Source: Bog-473 sp963755495 (GTDB lineage Bacteria; Actinomycetota; Acidimicrobiia; Acidimicrobiales; RAAP-2). From it: a DNA stretch of 64,000 nt. The stretch is from positions 442,364 through 506,363 of the forward strand of contig CAVWJS010000002.1 of NCBI GenBank assembly GCA_963755495.1, written 5' to 3'. The notes under the pieces were generated by a model. It saw only the letters and a program-made list of their open reading frames with translations. It did no database searches and was not told where the DNA came from. A program made the position numbers and the translations under genes. Positions 51,898 through 60,594 of the stretch are shown piece by piece. Numbering within the stretch: position 1 is the stretch's first letter; each line of letters begins with the position of its first letter.

Positions 51898-52158
51898 ATG
51901 ACCATTTCCCGAGATCCGACTCCCACGGGGCCGGAGGCAGAGTTGAGTGCCAGGGAGAATCAGGCCGAAAACGAGTTGATCGCAGAGAAGTACGAGGAGG
52001 AGGCCGCCATGCCCGGTGGTCCTGCCGACCCCGAGGAACTCGTGATTCGGATCAGGAAGATTGAAGAGCGACTTGCCGCCATCGAGGATTACCTGGGCGG
52101 ACCACCATCGAAGGAGACGCTCGAGGACCGGTTGGAGAAGCTCGAAGCCTCGGACTGA
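51898..52158 (+). CDS. Small acidic coiled-coil protein of unknown function
   Basis: 86 residues from ATG 51898 (ATG 51889 is also possible). The middle (AELSARENQAENELIAEKYEEEAAMPGGPADP) is very acidic, and the end (LVIRIRKIEERLAAIEDYLGGPPSKETLEDRLEKLEASD) forms two amphipathic helices. It is small, soluble and probably oligomeric. I recognise no family. It converges with the methionine aminopeptidase. Confidence 0.6.
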   Translation: MTISRDPTPTGPEAELSARENQAENELIAEKYEEEAAMPGGPADPEELVIRIRKIEERLAAIEDYLGGPPSKETLEDRLEKLEASD

Positions 52159-52161
52159 CGC

Positions 52162-53091
52162 TCACCAGATCGAGGTCAGAACATCGGCTCCGGTCTCGGT
52201 CACCAGAATCGTGTGCTCGAACTGTGCCGTACGACGCCCATCGGCCGTGACCGCTGTCCAGCCGTCATCCCACATCAGGTGCCTCCAGGTGCCCGCTGTG
52301 ATCATGGGCTCAATCGTGAAGGTCATCCCCGGCTCCATAATGGTATTGGCAGAAGGTTCGTAATAATGGGGAATTTGCGGCCGCGAGTGGAACACTTCGC
52401 CGATTCCGTGGCCGCAGTAGTTGCGCACCACGCCGAAGCCGGCCGGCTCGGCATGTCGTTGGATCGCTCGACCGATGTCACTGATGGGCCGGCCCGGACT
52501 GACGGCCTCGATCGCTTTATCAAGGCATTCCCGGGTGACGACGATGAGCCTCTGCGACTCCTCGTCGATGTTCCCGACGCCGAAGGTCGCATTTGTGTCG
52601 CCGTGCACCCCATCGAAGTAGACCGTGACGTCGAGGTTCACGATGTCGCCCTCACCGAGTGGTCGGGAGTCGGGTATCCCGTGACAGATGACCTCATTGA
52701 CTGAGGTGCAGAGCGACTTTTGATAGCCGTGATAGTTGAGAGGACTCGGGTACGCACCCGACAGAATCGTCGCCTCGTGGCAGACCGCATCAAGCTCGTC
52801 GGTGGTGACCCCCACCCTGATGGCGCGCGCCGTCGTCTGCAGCACGTCGGCGGCCATTCGACTGGCTTTGCGTATCCGATCGATAACGTCCGCGCTCTTG
52901 ATCATGGGCTCGTCGACCTTGAGGGGCCGGCCTGCCTCGGCGTAATCAGGGCCGGGGATCGCCGGTGGCACCTCTCGTCGCGGCGACACCGCGCCCGGAC
53001 GCACCCTCTCCTGGCTCGCCTGATGACATCGCTTGTACTTTCGTCCGCTGCCGCACCAACACGGATCGTTGGACTTGAGTGGTGGCGTCAA
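52162..53091 (-). CDS. map: Methionine aminopeptidase type I with N-terminal SEC-C zinc motif
   Basis: 309 residues. SNDPCWCGSGRKYKRCHQ at the start is a SEC-C zinc motif, followed by a Pro-rich linker and the pita-bread peptidase. Metal ligands are in VNLDVTVYFDGVHGDTNATF (two Asp), NYCGHGIGEVFHS (His), MTFTIEPM (Glu) and TAQFEHTILV (Glu). It removes initiator Met from nascent proteins. The SEC-C extension is the form seen in mycobacterial MapB-like enzymes and probably helps ribosome docking. Confidence 0.92.
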   Translation of the reverse strand: MTPPLKSNDPCWCGSGRKYKRCHQASQERVRPGAVSPRREVPPAIPGPDYAEAGRPLKVDEPMIKSADVIDRIRKASRMAADVLQTTARAIRVGVTTDELDAVCHEATILSGAYPSPLNYHGYQKSLCTSVNEVICHGIPDSRPLGEGDIVNLDVTVYFDGVHGDTNATFGVGNIDEESQRLIVVTRECLDKAIEAVSPGRPISDIGRAIQRHAEPAGFGVVRNYCGHGIGEVFHSRPQIPHYYEPSANTIMEPGMTFTIEPMITAGTWRHLMWDDGWTAVTADGRRTAQFEHTILVTETGADVLTSIW

Positions 53092-53131
53092 CGGCTGATC
53101 ACTGCGTTCACCTGCCTCACGGTACCCGTTT

Positions 53132-53171
53132 GATCCTTCGGACAGCGCACGGATCCTTCGGACAACGCACG
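53132..53171. repeat. Two tandem 20-bp repeats between map and the haemoglobin gene
   Basis: GATCCTTCGGACARCGCACG occurs at 53132 and 53152, differing at one base. Each unit contains a small TCC-TTC-GGA dyad. The 20-bp period is about two helical turns, and the site lies between divergent promoters, so it could be a regulator-binding array or a simple tandem duplication. Confidence 0.7.
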
Positions 53172-53234
53172 GTGCGAGATCCCGGGTAGGTCACGGTCTC
53201 CCAACGCCACCAGAGAATATGTCAACGTATTGCG

Positions 53235-53702
53235 GTGTCACGCCCGTCGATCTACGAAAGTGCCGGTGGCCAGACGGCGTTCTTCGAGCTCGCGACTGCC
53301 CATCACGCACGGTGTCTTCAAGACCCGGTGCTGGAGCACCCGTTCTCACATCCCGGACATCCCGATCATGTCGAAAGGTTGGGAAACTATTGGGCCGAGG
53401 TGTTCGGCGGCCCTCCGCTCTACACCCAAGCGTCTGATGGGCAGTCCGGCATGCTCGACCTCCATGCGGGGATGCAGGCCGATGACGACTTGGGCTCTCG
53501 CTTCCTTGCATGCTTCCTGATGGCAATCGACGATGCCGGCCTGCCGCAGGACCCAGAATTGCGCGCCGCGTTGCGCTCCTATATGGAGTGGGCGACCGAC
53601 GATGTCCACGCCTACAACTCGAAGGGATCGGTTGTGCCGGGAAACCTTGGAATTCCTCGTTGGGGCTGGGACGCTCTCGAAGGTGATTCGCCGGCGCCAT
53701 GA
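53235..53702 (+). CDS. Truncated haemoglobin (globin-family protein)
   Basis: 155 residues starting GTG 53235 with RPSIYESAGGQTAFFELATAHHARCLQDP, the truncated-globin N-terminus. The FSHPGHPDHVERLGNYWAEVFGGPPLYT segment follows with the expected Leu-x-x-Tyr-Trp pattern near the haem pocket, and HAGMQ supplies the probable proximal-side His region. It likely binds O2 or NO. Its stop overlaps the pbp start (ATGA), so the two are translationally coupled, which is an unusual pairing. Confidence 0.8.
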   Translation: MSRPSIYESAGGQTAFFELATAHHARCLQDPVLEHPFSHPGHPDHVERLGNYWAEVFGGPPLYTQASDGQSGMLDLHAGMQADDDLGSRFLACFLMAIDDAGLPQDPELRAALRSYMEWATDDVHAYNSKGSVVPGNLGIPRWGWDALEGDSPAP

Positions 53703-55252
53703 GACGGCGCATCCGTTGGTTGGGTGTCTTCATGGTTATGTGTTTCGGGCTCATCGCCGTCCAGCTCGTGAACATTCAATTCGTTAAAGCACACCAGCTG
53801 GCTGAGTCACCCAACAATCCGAGAGTTACCGTCCTGAAATACGACAATCCTCGGGGGACTATCTATGCCGCTGATGGCACGACGGTGCTGGCCCAGTCGG
53901 TGGCGACCACACCGGGCAAGTACAAGTATCCGTACCACTACATCCGTCAGTATCCGCAGGGACCGCTCTATGCCGGCATTACCGGCTACGACTCCCCCTT
54001 GTATTACGGGACCGCGGGCATCGAAGAGGAGTACAACTCCGAGCTGAGCGCCCACAGCCAGGGCGCGCAAAATCTGAGTCAGCTAATTTTCGGGGAGAAA
54101 ATCCCGTCGATCACCGACGACGTCACCTTGACCGTTCAACCGAGCTTGCAACAGGCAGCCTGGAAAGCCCTGACCACCCTCCCGCCCGGCGTAAATAAGG
54201 ATGGAGCGGTCGTCGTACTTCAGCCCTCGACCGGCGACGTCGAAGCAATGGTGTCGAACCCGACGTATGACCCCAACGCGTTAGTGAGCCCCGACCTCGC
54301 GGCAGAGCAATTGGCGTATCTGAGCTACAACACCAAGGATCACGAGGGGTTCTTTCCCTTGCAGCCCATTGCGACGGGGTACAGCTTCGCACCCGGATCG
54401 ACGTTCAAGGTCATCACCAGCACGGCGGCTTACAACCTGGTACCAACGCTGGCGAATTTCGACTATCCCGTACAGATGTGCCAGACGTTCACTGACTCGA
54501 ATAAGCCTCTATGCGACCAGAGCGGTCCGTGCGGAGGAACCATGGTTTCCATGCTCCCCGCATCATGCGACCCTGGCTACGGCGAGTTGGGAGTCAAAGA
54601 GGGCGCACCAGTGCTCCAGAAGCAGGCCCAGTTGTTCGGATACAACTCGGTTCCGGGCATCGACCTGCCCAATGTGGTTACCTCGGTCTTCCCTACGATT
54701 CCAGCGAACTCGGATGCCCTGCTGGCGTACAGCGCCATCGGCCAGTACAACGTGGCGGCGACGGCACTTCAGAACGCCATGGTGGCGTCGGGTATCGCGG
54801 ACGGTGGCATCGTCATGACCCCACATCTCATGTCACAGATTCGTGATTCTCAGGGCGATCTCGTCGAGAAGTACACACCCAAGGCGCTGCCCCGCACCGC
54901 CACGGAGCAGGCAGCATTGCAGGTCACGACTCTGATGGAGGGCGTGGTCAGAGACGGCACGGCCGCCGGAGTTGGGTTTCCCTCATACCTTTGCGCCGCG
55001 GTCAAGACCGGGACGGCACAGACGAGCCCGACCCAGAAGCTGACCGAGACCTGGATGATCGGGTTTGCGCCGGCGAATGATCCGCAAGTTGCGGTTGCCG
55101 TGGTGGTCCCTGAGCAATCCATCGCCTCAGACGGTGCATCGGTAGCGGGTCCGATCATGAAGGCAGTCCTTGAGGCGGCGCTGCCGCCTGGCTCGACCGG
55201 CCCAAACTGTTCCGTACCCGTCGCTTCGGGTGCACCGACGCCGAACGCCTGA
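53699..55252 (+). CDS. pbpA: Class B penicillin-binding protein (PbpA-like)
   Basis: 517 residues. One N-terminal membrane anchor (WLGVFMVMCFGLIAVQLVNIQF) precedes the dimerisation region with NPRGTIYAADGTTVLAQS. The transpeptidase domain shows SxxK as APGSTFKVITSTAAY and KTG as AAVKTGTAQTSPTQ. The middle motif reads MLPASCDPGYGELG, i.e. S-C-D where most PbpA proteins have S-x-N; S-x-D is tolerated in some PBP2s. It cross-links peptidoglycan during growth or division. No FtsW/RodA or kinase genes lie next to it, unlike the usual mycobacterial cluster. Confidence 0.88.
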   Translation: MRRRIRWLGVFMVMCFGLIAVQLVNIQFVKAHQLAESPNNPRVTVLKYDNPRGTIYAADGTTVLAQSVATTPGKYKYPYHYIRQYPQGPLYAGITGYDSPLYYGTAGIEEEYNSELSAHSQGAQNLSQLIFGEKIPSITDDVTLTVQPSLQQAAWKALTTLPPGVNKDGAVVVLQPSTGDVEAMVSNPTYDPNALVSPDLAAEQLAYLSYNTKDHEGFFPLQPIATGYSFAPGSTFKVITSTAAYNLVPTLANFDYPVQMCQTFTDSNKPLCDQSGPCGGTMVSMLPASCDPGYGELGVKEGAPVLQKQAQLFGYNSVPGIDLPNVVTSVFPTIPANSDALLAYSAIGQYNVAATALQNAMVASGIADGGIVMTPHLMSQIRDSQGDLVEKYTPKALPRTATEQAALQVTTLMEGVVRDGTAAGVGFPSYLCAAVKTGTAQTSPTQKLTETWMIGFAPANDPQVAVAVVVPEQSIASDGASVAGPIMKAVLEAALPPGSTGPNCSVPVASGAPTPNA

Positions 55253-55345
55253 AACCGCCAATCGTTAACCTCCTCATAGAGAGCAACCTTTCGTCGGTTG
55301 CCCTGCGCACCGATGATCCAGTGAACTGAGGAAGAGGAGAGAGAC

Positions 55346-55742
55346 ATGGGCGTATTCACAGATCTTGAAATGGAATATTTGGGCTCTCAGCGATTGTCGC
55401 GTCTGAGCTACCGCGTCCGCCGCCGGCCAACCCGACGTGTCTGCCGTCGGATATGCCCTTGACGGAGATTCCATCGTGAGCGGTGGAATCGACCTGACGA
55501 AGACGGTCCGTTTCCGGCACCTTCAGGAGAACCCGCGCGCCACTATCGTCGTTGACGACCTGGTCTCGACCGATCCGTGGAGCCCACGTGGCGTCAAGGT
55601 CCGTGGCTCGGCCAGCATTGAGGAGCACGAAGGAAGTCTGCGCATCCGCATAGAGCCCGAAGTCATCTGGAGCTGGAACATCAACGCCGACGCAAAGAAG
55701 AGATTCGCTTCGATCGAGCGGCGGCGCGTGTCGAAAGACTGA
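55346..55742 (+). CDS. PPOX-class F420-dependent enzyme (one-base frameshift)
   Basis: ATG 55346 behind GAGGAG gives MGVFTDLEMEYLGSQRLSRL. One extra base near 55407 then shifts the frame. After it, ATASAAGQPDVSAVGYAL and KTVRFRHLQENPRATIVVDDL, VKVRGSASIEEHEGSLRIRIEPEVIWSWNIN read through to 55742. The 131-residue whole matches the small PPOX proteins with an LGSQRLGRLAT-like start. It lies 94 bases after pbpA, behind a short GCAACC/GGTTGC hairpin (55283-55301). Confidence 0.75.
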
Positions 55743-55786
55743 GCAACCGCAGCCGCGACGACGCCCGTCAAGGTAACGTTGCGATC

Positions 55787-56629
55787 GTGGCGGAGTCGGC
55801 GAATGAACTGGACCCGGTCGATGCCGGTGCCGGCATTAACCGGCGACTGGCCGATCTCTTCGTAGTCTCGGGTGCGGGTACGGAGTACTACGCCGACACC
55901 AATGTCATCTCCAGTGCTTCCGTTTACGGAGGACAACTGTTTGGATTGGCGGTGGTCGCTGCGGCGAAGTCAGCGGAAGGCACCTGGGTCCCCGTGTCGC
56001 TGCAGGCGCAGATGCTCGACCGGGGGGAAGCCGGATCCGGGATCGACATTTCGGTAACCAACCTTCGGGACGGCCGTTCAACCCTGCATCGAAACGTTGC
56101 CATGAGCGAAGGTGGGCGTCCTGTCGCTGCGTTTCAAATTGCGCTCGAGCATGTCCCGCTTGAGGACATATCCTCGGCGCCTGCCGACGTGGAGCTCGCG
56201 ACGACTTTGCCGGTGGGCTCGGACCGAAATTCGCCCTTCGAGGAGCAATGGGGTTTTGACCAGATAGAAGTCATTCATCAAGATCCCGAGGCGATCCATC
56301 CCTTGTGGGTCAGGCCGCGGGTCGATCTGCCCGATGACCCGGCGCTGCATGCGGCGGCGATCGCCTTCGTCTCTGACATGGCGATTGTCATGGTGGCCCA
56401 CAAAGACGTCGGCGACGTCCACGCCCGGCCACTGACCGTCGATCACACCCTGTGGTTTTACGGGGTGCCGCGGTTCGACGATTGGCTGTATCTCGACGCG
56501 AGGTTGAGCACCCGCCATGGTGAACACGCCCTGGTTCTCGCCACGCTCACGGACACCCGGGGGAACCTCGTGGCGTCGGTAGGCCAGGGCGTCCGTGTGA
56601 AGCGTTCCCGCTCTTCCAGTCCCGGCTGA
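55787..56629 (+). CDS. Acyl-CoA thioesterase (TesB-type double hot-dog)
   Basis: 280 residues from GTG 55787. The N-terminal hot dog contains VYGGQLFGLAVVAAAKSAEG (the Y-G-G-Q-x-x-x-Q/G motif of acyl-CoA thioesterase II) and NLRDGRSTLHRNVAMSEGGRPVAAFQIALEH. The C-terminal hot dog contains AAIAFVSDMAIVMVAH, DHTLWFYGVPRFDDWLYLD and TRGNLVASVGQGVRVK. It hydrolyses acyl-CoAs in fatty-acid metabolism. Confidence 0.85.
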   Translation: MAESANELDPVDAGAGINRRLADLFVVSGAGTEYYADTNVISSASVYGGQLFGLAVVAAAKSAEGTWVPVSLQAQMLDRGEAGSGIDISVTNLRDGRSTLHRNVAMSEGGRPVAAFQIALEHVPLEDISSAPADVELATTLPVGSDRNSPFEEQWGFDQIEVIHQDPEAIHPLWVRPRVDLPDDPALHAAAIAFVSDMAIVMVAHKDVGDVHARPLTVDHTLWFYGVPRFDDWLYLDARLSTRHGEHALVLATLTDTRGNLVASVGQGVRVKRSRSSSPG

Positions 56630-56646
56630 GCACAGCGGCCCTGTTC

Positions 56647-56668
56647 AGGGGCCTGGAGAGCCCTTTTT
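56647..56668 (+). terminator. Intrinsic terminator after the thioesterase gene
   Basis: A short stem (AGGGGC with GCCCTT, loop CTGGAGA) runs directly into TTTTT at 56664-56668. A second overlapping pairing, GGCCCTG with CAGGGGCC, lies just upstream. It is placed 20-40 bases after the tesB-like stop. Confidence 0.5.
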
Positions 56669-56728
56669 CATCCAGCGCCGCCTCGGTGCCGAATACCTCC
56701 GTGACGGTCGTGTGGGAGCCATTCTCTC

Positions 56729-56757
56729 TTGCATCGAAGTCGCAACTACCTTAACTT
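56729..56757 (+). promoter_or_regulatory. NiCoT promoter with overlapping Nur-like (nickel Fur) box
   Basis: TTGCAT (56729-56734) and TAACTT (56752-56757) form a -35/-10 pair with a 17-base spacer. TTGC-N9-GCAA (56729-56745) lies over the -35, matching the Streptomyces Nur box (tTGCaa-N5-ttGCAA) in its eight core bases. A nickel-loaded Nur repressor would block this promoter, in keeping with the nickel/cobalt permease starting at 56789. Confidence 0.55.
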
Positions 56758-56788
56758 TCAAGTAGGGAAAATCGCCAGGAAGGGCCCT

Positions 56789-57937
56789 ATGGCTGACGTC
56801 GTGATCTACGGAGCAATGTCGCAGTCCCGGCTGGCGAAGCTTCGTGATGGACTCACCCCGAAAGAGTGGTTGCGGGTCGGGGGCATGATTGCTGCCGTCG
56901 TGAGTCTCAACGTCATGGGGTGGGGGTTACTTGCGGCGGCGGCGGGGCACCACTATCACATCTCGAAGACTGGGCTCTTCGGATTCGGGACCGGTGCGTT
57001 GGCCTACACCCTCGGGATGCGGCACGCATTCGACGCCGACCACATCGCTGCCATCGACAACACCACGAGGAAACTCGTCAATGAGGGGAAGCGTCCCTTG
57101 AGCGTTGGTTTCTTCTTTTCCCTCGGACATTCGACGATCGTGTTCCTAGTAGCCGTCTGCTTGAACTTCGGCATACGGGCTCTCGACAACCAAGTAGGGA
57201 CCAACTCGTCCGGGCTCCACAAGACGACCAACATCATCGGCACGTCGGTTTCGGGTGGGTTCCTCTACCTCATCGCTGCTCTCAACCTTGTCGTCATGAT
57301 CGGCATCGTCAAGGTCTACCGCGAGATGAAGTCAGGGCGATACGACAACGAGGAACTCGAGCGGCAACTGAACAATCGCGGGCTCATGAACAGGTTCTTC
57401 GGCGGCTACGCCAAGAGGATCGACACACCCTGGAAGATATACCCGATAGGGGTGCTCTTCGGGCTGGGGTTCGATACCGCCTCGGAGGTAGCACTTTTGG
57501 TGCTGGCAGGAACAGCTGTGGCCGGAGGGCTGCCGTTCTATGCCATCTTGTCGTTACCGATTCTCTTTGCCGCCGGCATGAGCCTCTTCGACACCATTGA
57601 CGGATGCTTCATGAACTTCGCCTATGACTGGGCGTTCGCCAAGCCCATCCGCAAGGTGTTCTACAACCTGACCATCACCGGGCTATCGGTCTTCGTTGCG
57701 TTCTTCATCGGCACCGTCGAAATTGTTGGTCTCATCGGACAGCAAGCTGGCATGAACGATCCCTTCTTCAATTTCTTCCAGAACTTCAATATCAACACAG
57801 CCGGCTTCGTGATCGTTGGCGCATTCGTGCTGACGTGGCTCGGAGCGTTGCTGTACTGGCGCCTAGCCAATGTCGAGGCGAAGTGGGACGCCAAAATGAT
57901 CAAGAAAGAGAACGCGGAGCCCGCTATGGCGGCCTGA
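56789..57937 (+). CDS. Nickel/cobalt permease, NiCoT (HoxN/NixA) family
   Basis: 382 residues, about eight membrane segments. The metal-selectivity motif is RHAFDADHIAAIDNTTRKL (H-x4-D-H), with FFFSLGHSTIVF, LFGLGFDTASEVALL and LFAAGMSLFDTIDGCFMNFAYDWAF as further family signatures. ATG 56789 is chosen because the promoter elements lie upstream; an alternative TTG 56729 would place the box inside the gene. No urease or hydrogenase genes are in the window, so which metalloenzyme it feeds is not known. Confidence 0.9.
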   Translation: MADVVIYGAMSQSRLAKLRDGLTPKEWLRVGGMIAAVVSLNVMGWGLLAAAAGHHYHISKTGLFGFGTGALAYTLGMRHAFDADHIAAIDNTTRKLVNEGKRPLSVGFFFSLGHSTIVFLVAVCLNFGIRALDNQVGTNSSGLHKTTNIIGTSVSGGFLYLIAALNLVVMIGIVKVYREMKSGRYDNEELERQLNNRGLMNRFFGGYAKRIDTPWKIYPIGVLFGLGFDTASEVALLVLAGTAVAGGLPFYAILSLPILFAAGMSLFDTIDGCFMNFAYDWAFAKPIRKVFYNLTITGLSVFVAFFIGTVEIVGLIGQQAGMNDPFFNFFQNFNINTAGFVIVGAFVLTWLGALLYWRLANVEAKWDAKMIKKENAEPAMAA

Positions 57938-58002
57938 CCTTGCTTCGTTGCACCCCGCTGCCAAACGTTCAGCCCGCAGCGCAGGTGTGAGATTGTGGGG
58001 GC

Positions 58003-58512
58003 ATGGAAGTGCGAGCCCGAGTCGCGACTGACCTCGGGGGCTGCAGGCGCCTCGCCGAAGACGTCCATACTCACGACGGCTATCCGGTCTATGTGCCGGA
58101 GGATCTGCTGTCATTCATTGCAGCGCCCGACGCACTGGCAGCTTGGGTCGCCGTTGAGGACGGCGAAGTCGTCGGTCATGTTGTCCTACGACCGGGTACG
58201 TTTGGTGCCGTGATTGACCTCGCAATGAAAAAGACTGGTCTTCCGGCGGCGCGATTAGGCGTAGTAGCCCGGCTTTTGGTCTCCCCGAGCGCCCGCCGAT
58301 TGGGTATCGGTCGATCCCTCTTCGAGGTCGCGGGCAGCCATGCCGTTCAGCTCGGTCTACGCCCGATCCTCGATGTGGTGGACCGCCATAAGGCGGCAAT
58401 AGAGCTGTATGAGAGCAGCGGATGGACGCGAGCCGGAGAGGTAACCGTCACTTTTGGCCCGGACGTCGTCATCAACGAATTCGTGTTCATCGGACCGGAG
58501 CTCGCTCGATGA
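58003..58512 (+). CDS. GNAT-family N-acetyltransferase
   Basis: 169 residues from ATG 58003. The acetyl-CoA-binding motif A is VVARLLVSPSARRLGIGRSLFEVAGSHA (R/Q-x-x-G-x-G/A region), preceded by AWVAVEDGEVVGHVVLRPG and followed by LDVVDRHKAAIELYESSGWTRAG (motif B). The acceptor substrate is unknown. It lies 65 bases after the permease gene on the same strand. Confidence 0.85.
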   Translation: MEVRARVATDLGGCRRLAEDVHTHDGYPVYVPEDLLSFIAAPDALAAWVAVEDGEVVGHVVLRPGTFGAVIDLAMKKTGLPAARLGVVARLLVSPSARRLGIGRSLFEVAGSHAVQLGLRPILDVVDRHKAAIELYESSGWTRAGEVTVTFGPDVVINEFVFIGPELAR

Positions 58513-58579
58513 GTTCGCAGCGTTCGGGGTGTCTAATTCCCTAATTGTCCTATCACCCACGAGGAGCGAAACGACCGCG

Positions 58580-59111
58580 ATGAAAATTCTGACGCGGATG
58601 TGCACGAGTCTCGACGGTTATGTGACAATCGCCGACGGTTTGCCCGTCCAACTGTCCTTCAGCCGGTGGGACGCCGGGGCGTTGGGATTCTACGAGCTCC
58701 AGGCAAGGTGCGACGCAGTCCTCATGGGCCGCACCACGTTCGAGCCCGCGCTTCATGCACCGTTCTGGCCGTGGGGAGACCTGCCTGTCTACGTTGTCGG
58801 CTCGTCCAGTAGGAACCCCTGACACCGTCCTCGTCGACGACGATCCATCCCGGTTGCTGGAGGAACTCCGCGCCTCGAACACGGGGGGAGACGTTCACCT
58901 GGTAGGTGGACCGACCACGATCGAGACCTATCGGACCCTCGGTGCGCTCGATGAGATTCGCCTACCGGTACTCCCGATCTTCACTGGTGCAGGCCGCCGG
59001 GTCACCCCAGAGCTCGGTGCGGATACCTCCCTGACATTCGTGGACGCGCTCACCTGGCCGTTCGGTGTTTTCGAACTCACGTACCGCGTCGAAAGGAGTG
59101 CCATGGCCTAA
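58580..59111 (+). CDS. RibD C-terminal / dihydrofolate-reductase-like protein (one-base frameshift)
   Basis: ATG 58580 starts MKILTRMCTSLDGYVTIADG, typical of RibD-C proteins, followed by CDAVLMGRTTFE. An extra base near 58808 after LPVYVVGSS breaks the frame; the second half resumes PVGTPDTVLVDDDPSRLLEELRA, with the NADPH-binding segment DVHLVGGPTTIETYRTLGALDEIRLPVLP. The whole would be 176 residues. Standalone members are reductases of unknown specificity. Confidence 0.75.
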
Positions 59112-59201
59112 CGGCTCCGGCCACAACACACTGCTGCCTTGGGCGTCGGGATCCTGCGCGACGACGACCCGGAGACATGGCGCCCCACCACGCTGTGTTC
59201 T

Positions 59202-60521
59202 CTACGTTGCCGATCGGTTTTCGGGTGCGCCGAAGGGGTTAGGAGTCATCCGAAGGGTCAGGGGGGCGGTCAGTTGGGCTGTCCCGGTGGACCTCAATCG
59301 CGCCTCGACTCCGAACCTGAGCTCCCCGAGCTCGACGGTGCAGCTCACAATCGTGCGACCGGAGGTTCCGCTGGGAAGGACGGAAACTTCTCCAAGGGTT
59401 TCCTGACTTGCCACTACTTCCATGACGCCGATTGGACGGGACTCGTCCACGCAGTCGGCCCATTCCAGCTCCATCGACAACTCGTAGACCCCGGGCCGCA
59501 GAGCCAAGTACGGCCCGAAGAGGAGGTAGCCCAGACTGCCCTTCTCGAGCCGGACGCCGTCCCGGTGGTCGCCGAGCATAACTGGCGAGCCTTCATTCGA
59601 GCGCATACGCCCGACTCGCTCCTCCCAGTGGTCGGCGAAGATCGAACCTACGGAGCGCTCCAAGGCCGCGACATCTGGTTCGGTCACCTTGCGGGCTTCG
59701 GCCCACCAGAGAAAGGAGTCTTCGGGCCGGTTGGTCGCCAGCATCATGCGCTCGAGCACTTGGGGGGCGCCCTTCACCGTCCCGGGCGGCTCGAGGTCCA
59801 TGAGCTTCCCGGACTGCCGGCAGAGCCATATTCCCTTCATGGTGACGACCTCGAACCCGGCGGAGGCCAGCAGACCGGAGGCGTCGTCAGGTGTGAGCTC
59901 TACGGTGTGCTCCCCCATCGTCCAGTGGTAGGAGGCGGTGACGTCCCGGTTCGGGCTGTCGACCACCAGCCAGCCCCCGTCGCGTAGCACCCGGTTCGAC
60001 TCGACCAGGAAGGCAACTACCTGCTCCGGCCAGAGGTGCTCGATGTTTTGACCGGAGAAGACGAGATCGACGCTGCTCGAATCGACGGAGGCGACACCAT
60101 TGGGACCGGCCAGGTCGGCGGCCACCCATTCGACATTCTTCGGCAACTCGGCAGGTTGGTCGAGGAATGCTTCAACTCCGATGTGACGCTTCACCTCACC
60201 GTAGGCCTGAGCGAACCACTCGAAGTACCAGTTTCCACTGGCCCCCACGCTGAGGACCGTGTGAGCCCCCGACGGCATGGCAGCCAAGCAGAAGGTCCGC
60301 GCCTGGTGTAGCGCTTCTAAGTAGTCGCTGAAGACGGGAGACAGCTCGGGGCTCGGTGCTGGGGGAACCTGATAGTTCACGTCCGGCGGATCGATCCATC
60401 GTGCAGCGCGGTGGACCAGCGCCCAGATGGTTCGGCGAGCCCTGGCGGAGAGTTCCCTCGTTGTCTGGGTGCCCACCATGATCAAGCTACAGGGAGCTTT
60501 GAGGTGATGGCGGATCGACAT
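59202..60521 (-). CDS. SAM-dependent methyltransferase with C-terminal beta domain
   Basis: 439 residues. A degenerate SAM site is HTVLSVGASGNWYFEWFAQAYG, with VDLVFSGQNIEHLWPEQVVAFLVESNRVLRDGGWLVVDSPNR (the methyltransferase_11/23 core) and ELTPDDASGLLASAGFEV. After residue ~320, YLLFGPYLALRPGVYELSMELEWAD begins a beta-rich domain that resembles sugar-binding modules in cell-surface glycan enzymes. It may methylate an extracellular polysaccharide. ATG 60479 is an alternative start. Confidence 0.7.
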   Translation of the reverse strand: MSIRHHLKAPCSLIMVGTQTTRELSARARRTIWALVHRAARWIDPPDVNYQVPPAPSPELSPVFSDYLEALHQARTFCLAAMPSGAHTVLSVGASGNWYFEWFAQAYGEVKRHIGVEAFLDQPAELPKNVEWVAADLAGPNGVASVDSSSVDLVFSGQNIEHLWPEQVVAFLVESNRVLRDGGWLVVDSPNRDVTASYHWTMGEHTVELTPDDASGLLASAGFEVVTMKGIWLCRQSGKLMDLEPPGTVKGAPQVLERMMLATNRPEDSFLWWAEARKVTEPDVAALERSVGSIFADHWEERVGRMRSNEGSPVMLGDHRDGVRLEKGSLGYLLFGPYLALRPGVYELSMELEWADCVDESRPIGVMEVVASQETLGEVSVLPSGTSGRTIVSCTVELGELRFGVEARLRSTGTAQLTAPLTLRMTPNPFGAPENRSAT

Positions 60522-60594
60522 GCACCTCGCGGGGCTGGCCGGCTTCCCAGATCATCCACTAACAGGTGAAGCTGTCACCACATAAGGGAGCAGT

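Noticed and set aside
56630..56788. Cobalamin or nickel riboswitch considered before the NiCoT gene
   Set aside because: The gap is too short, and no B12-box or NiCo-type junction is seen; a promoter with a dyad explains it better.
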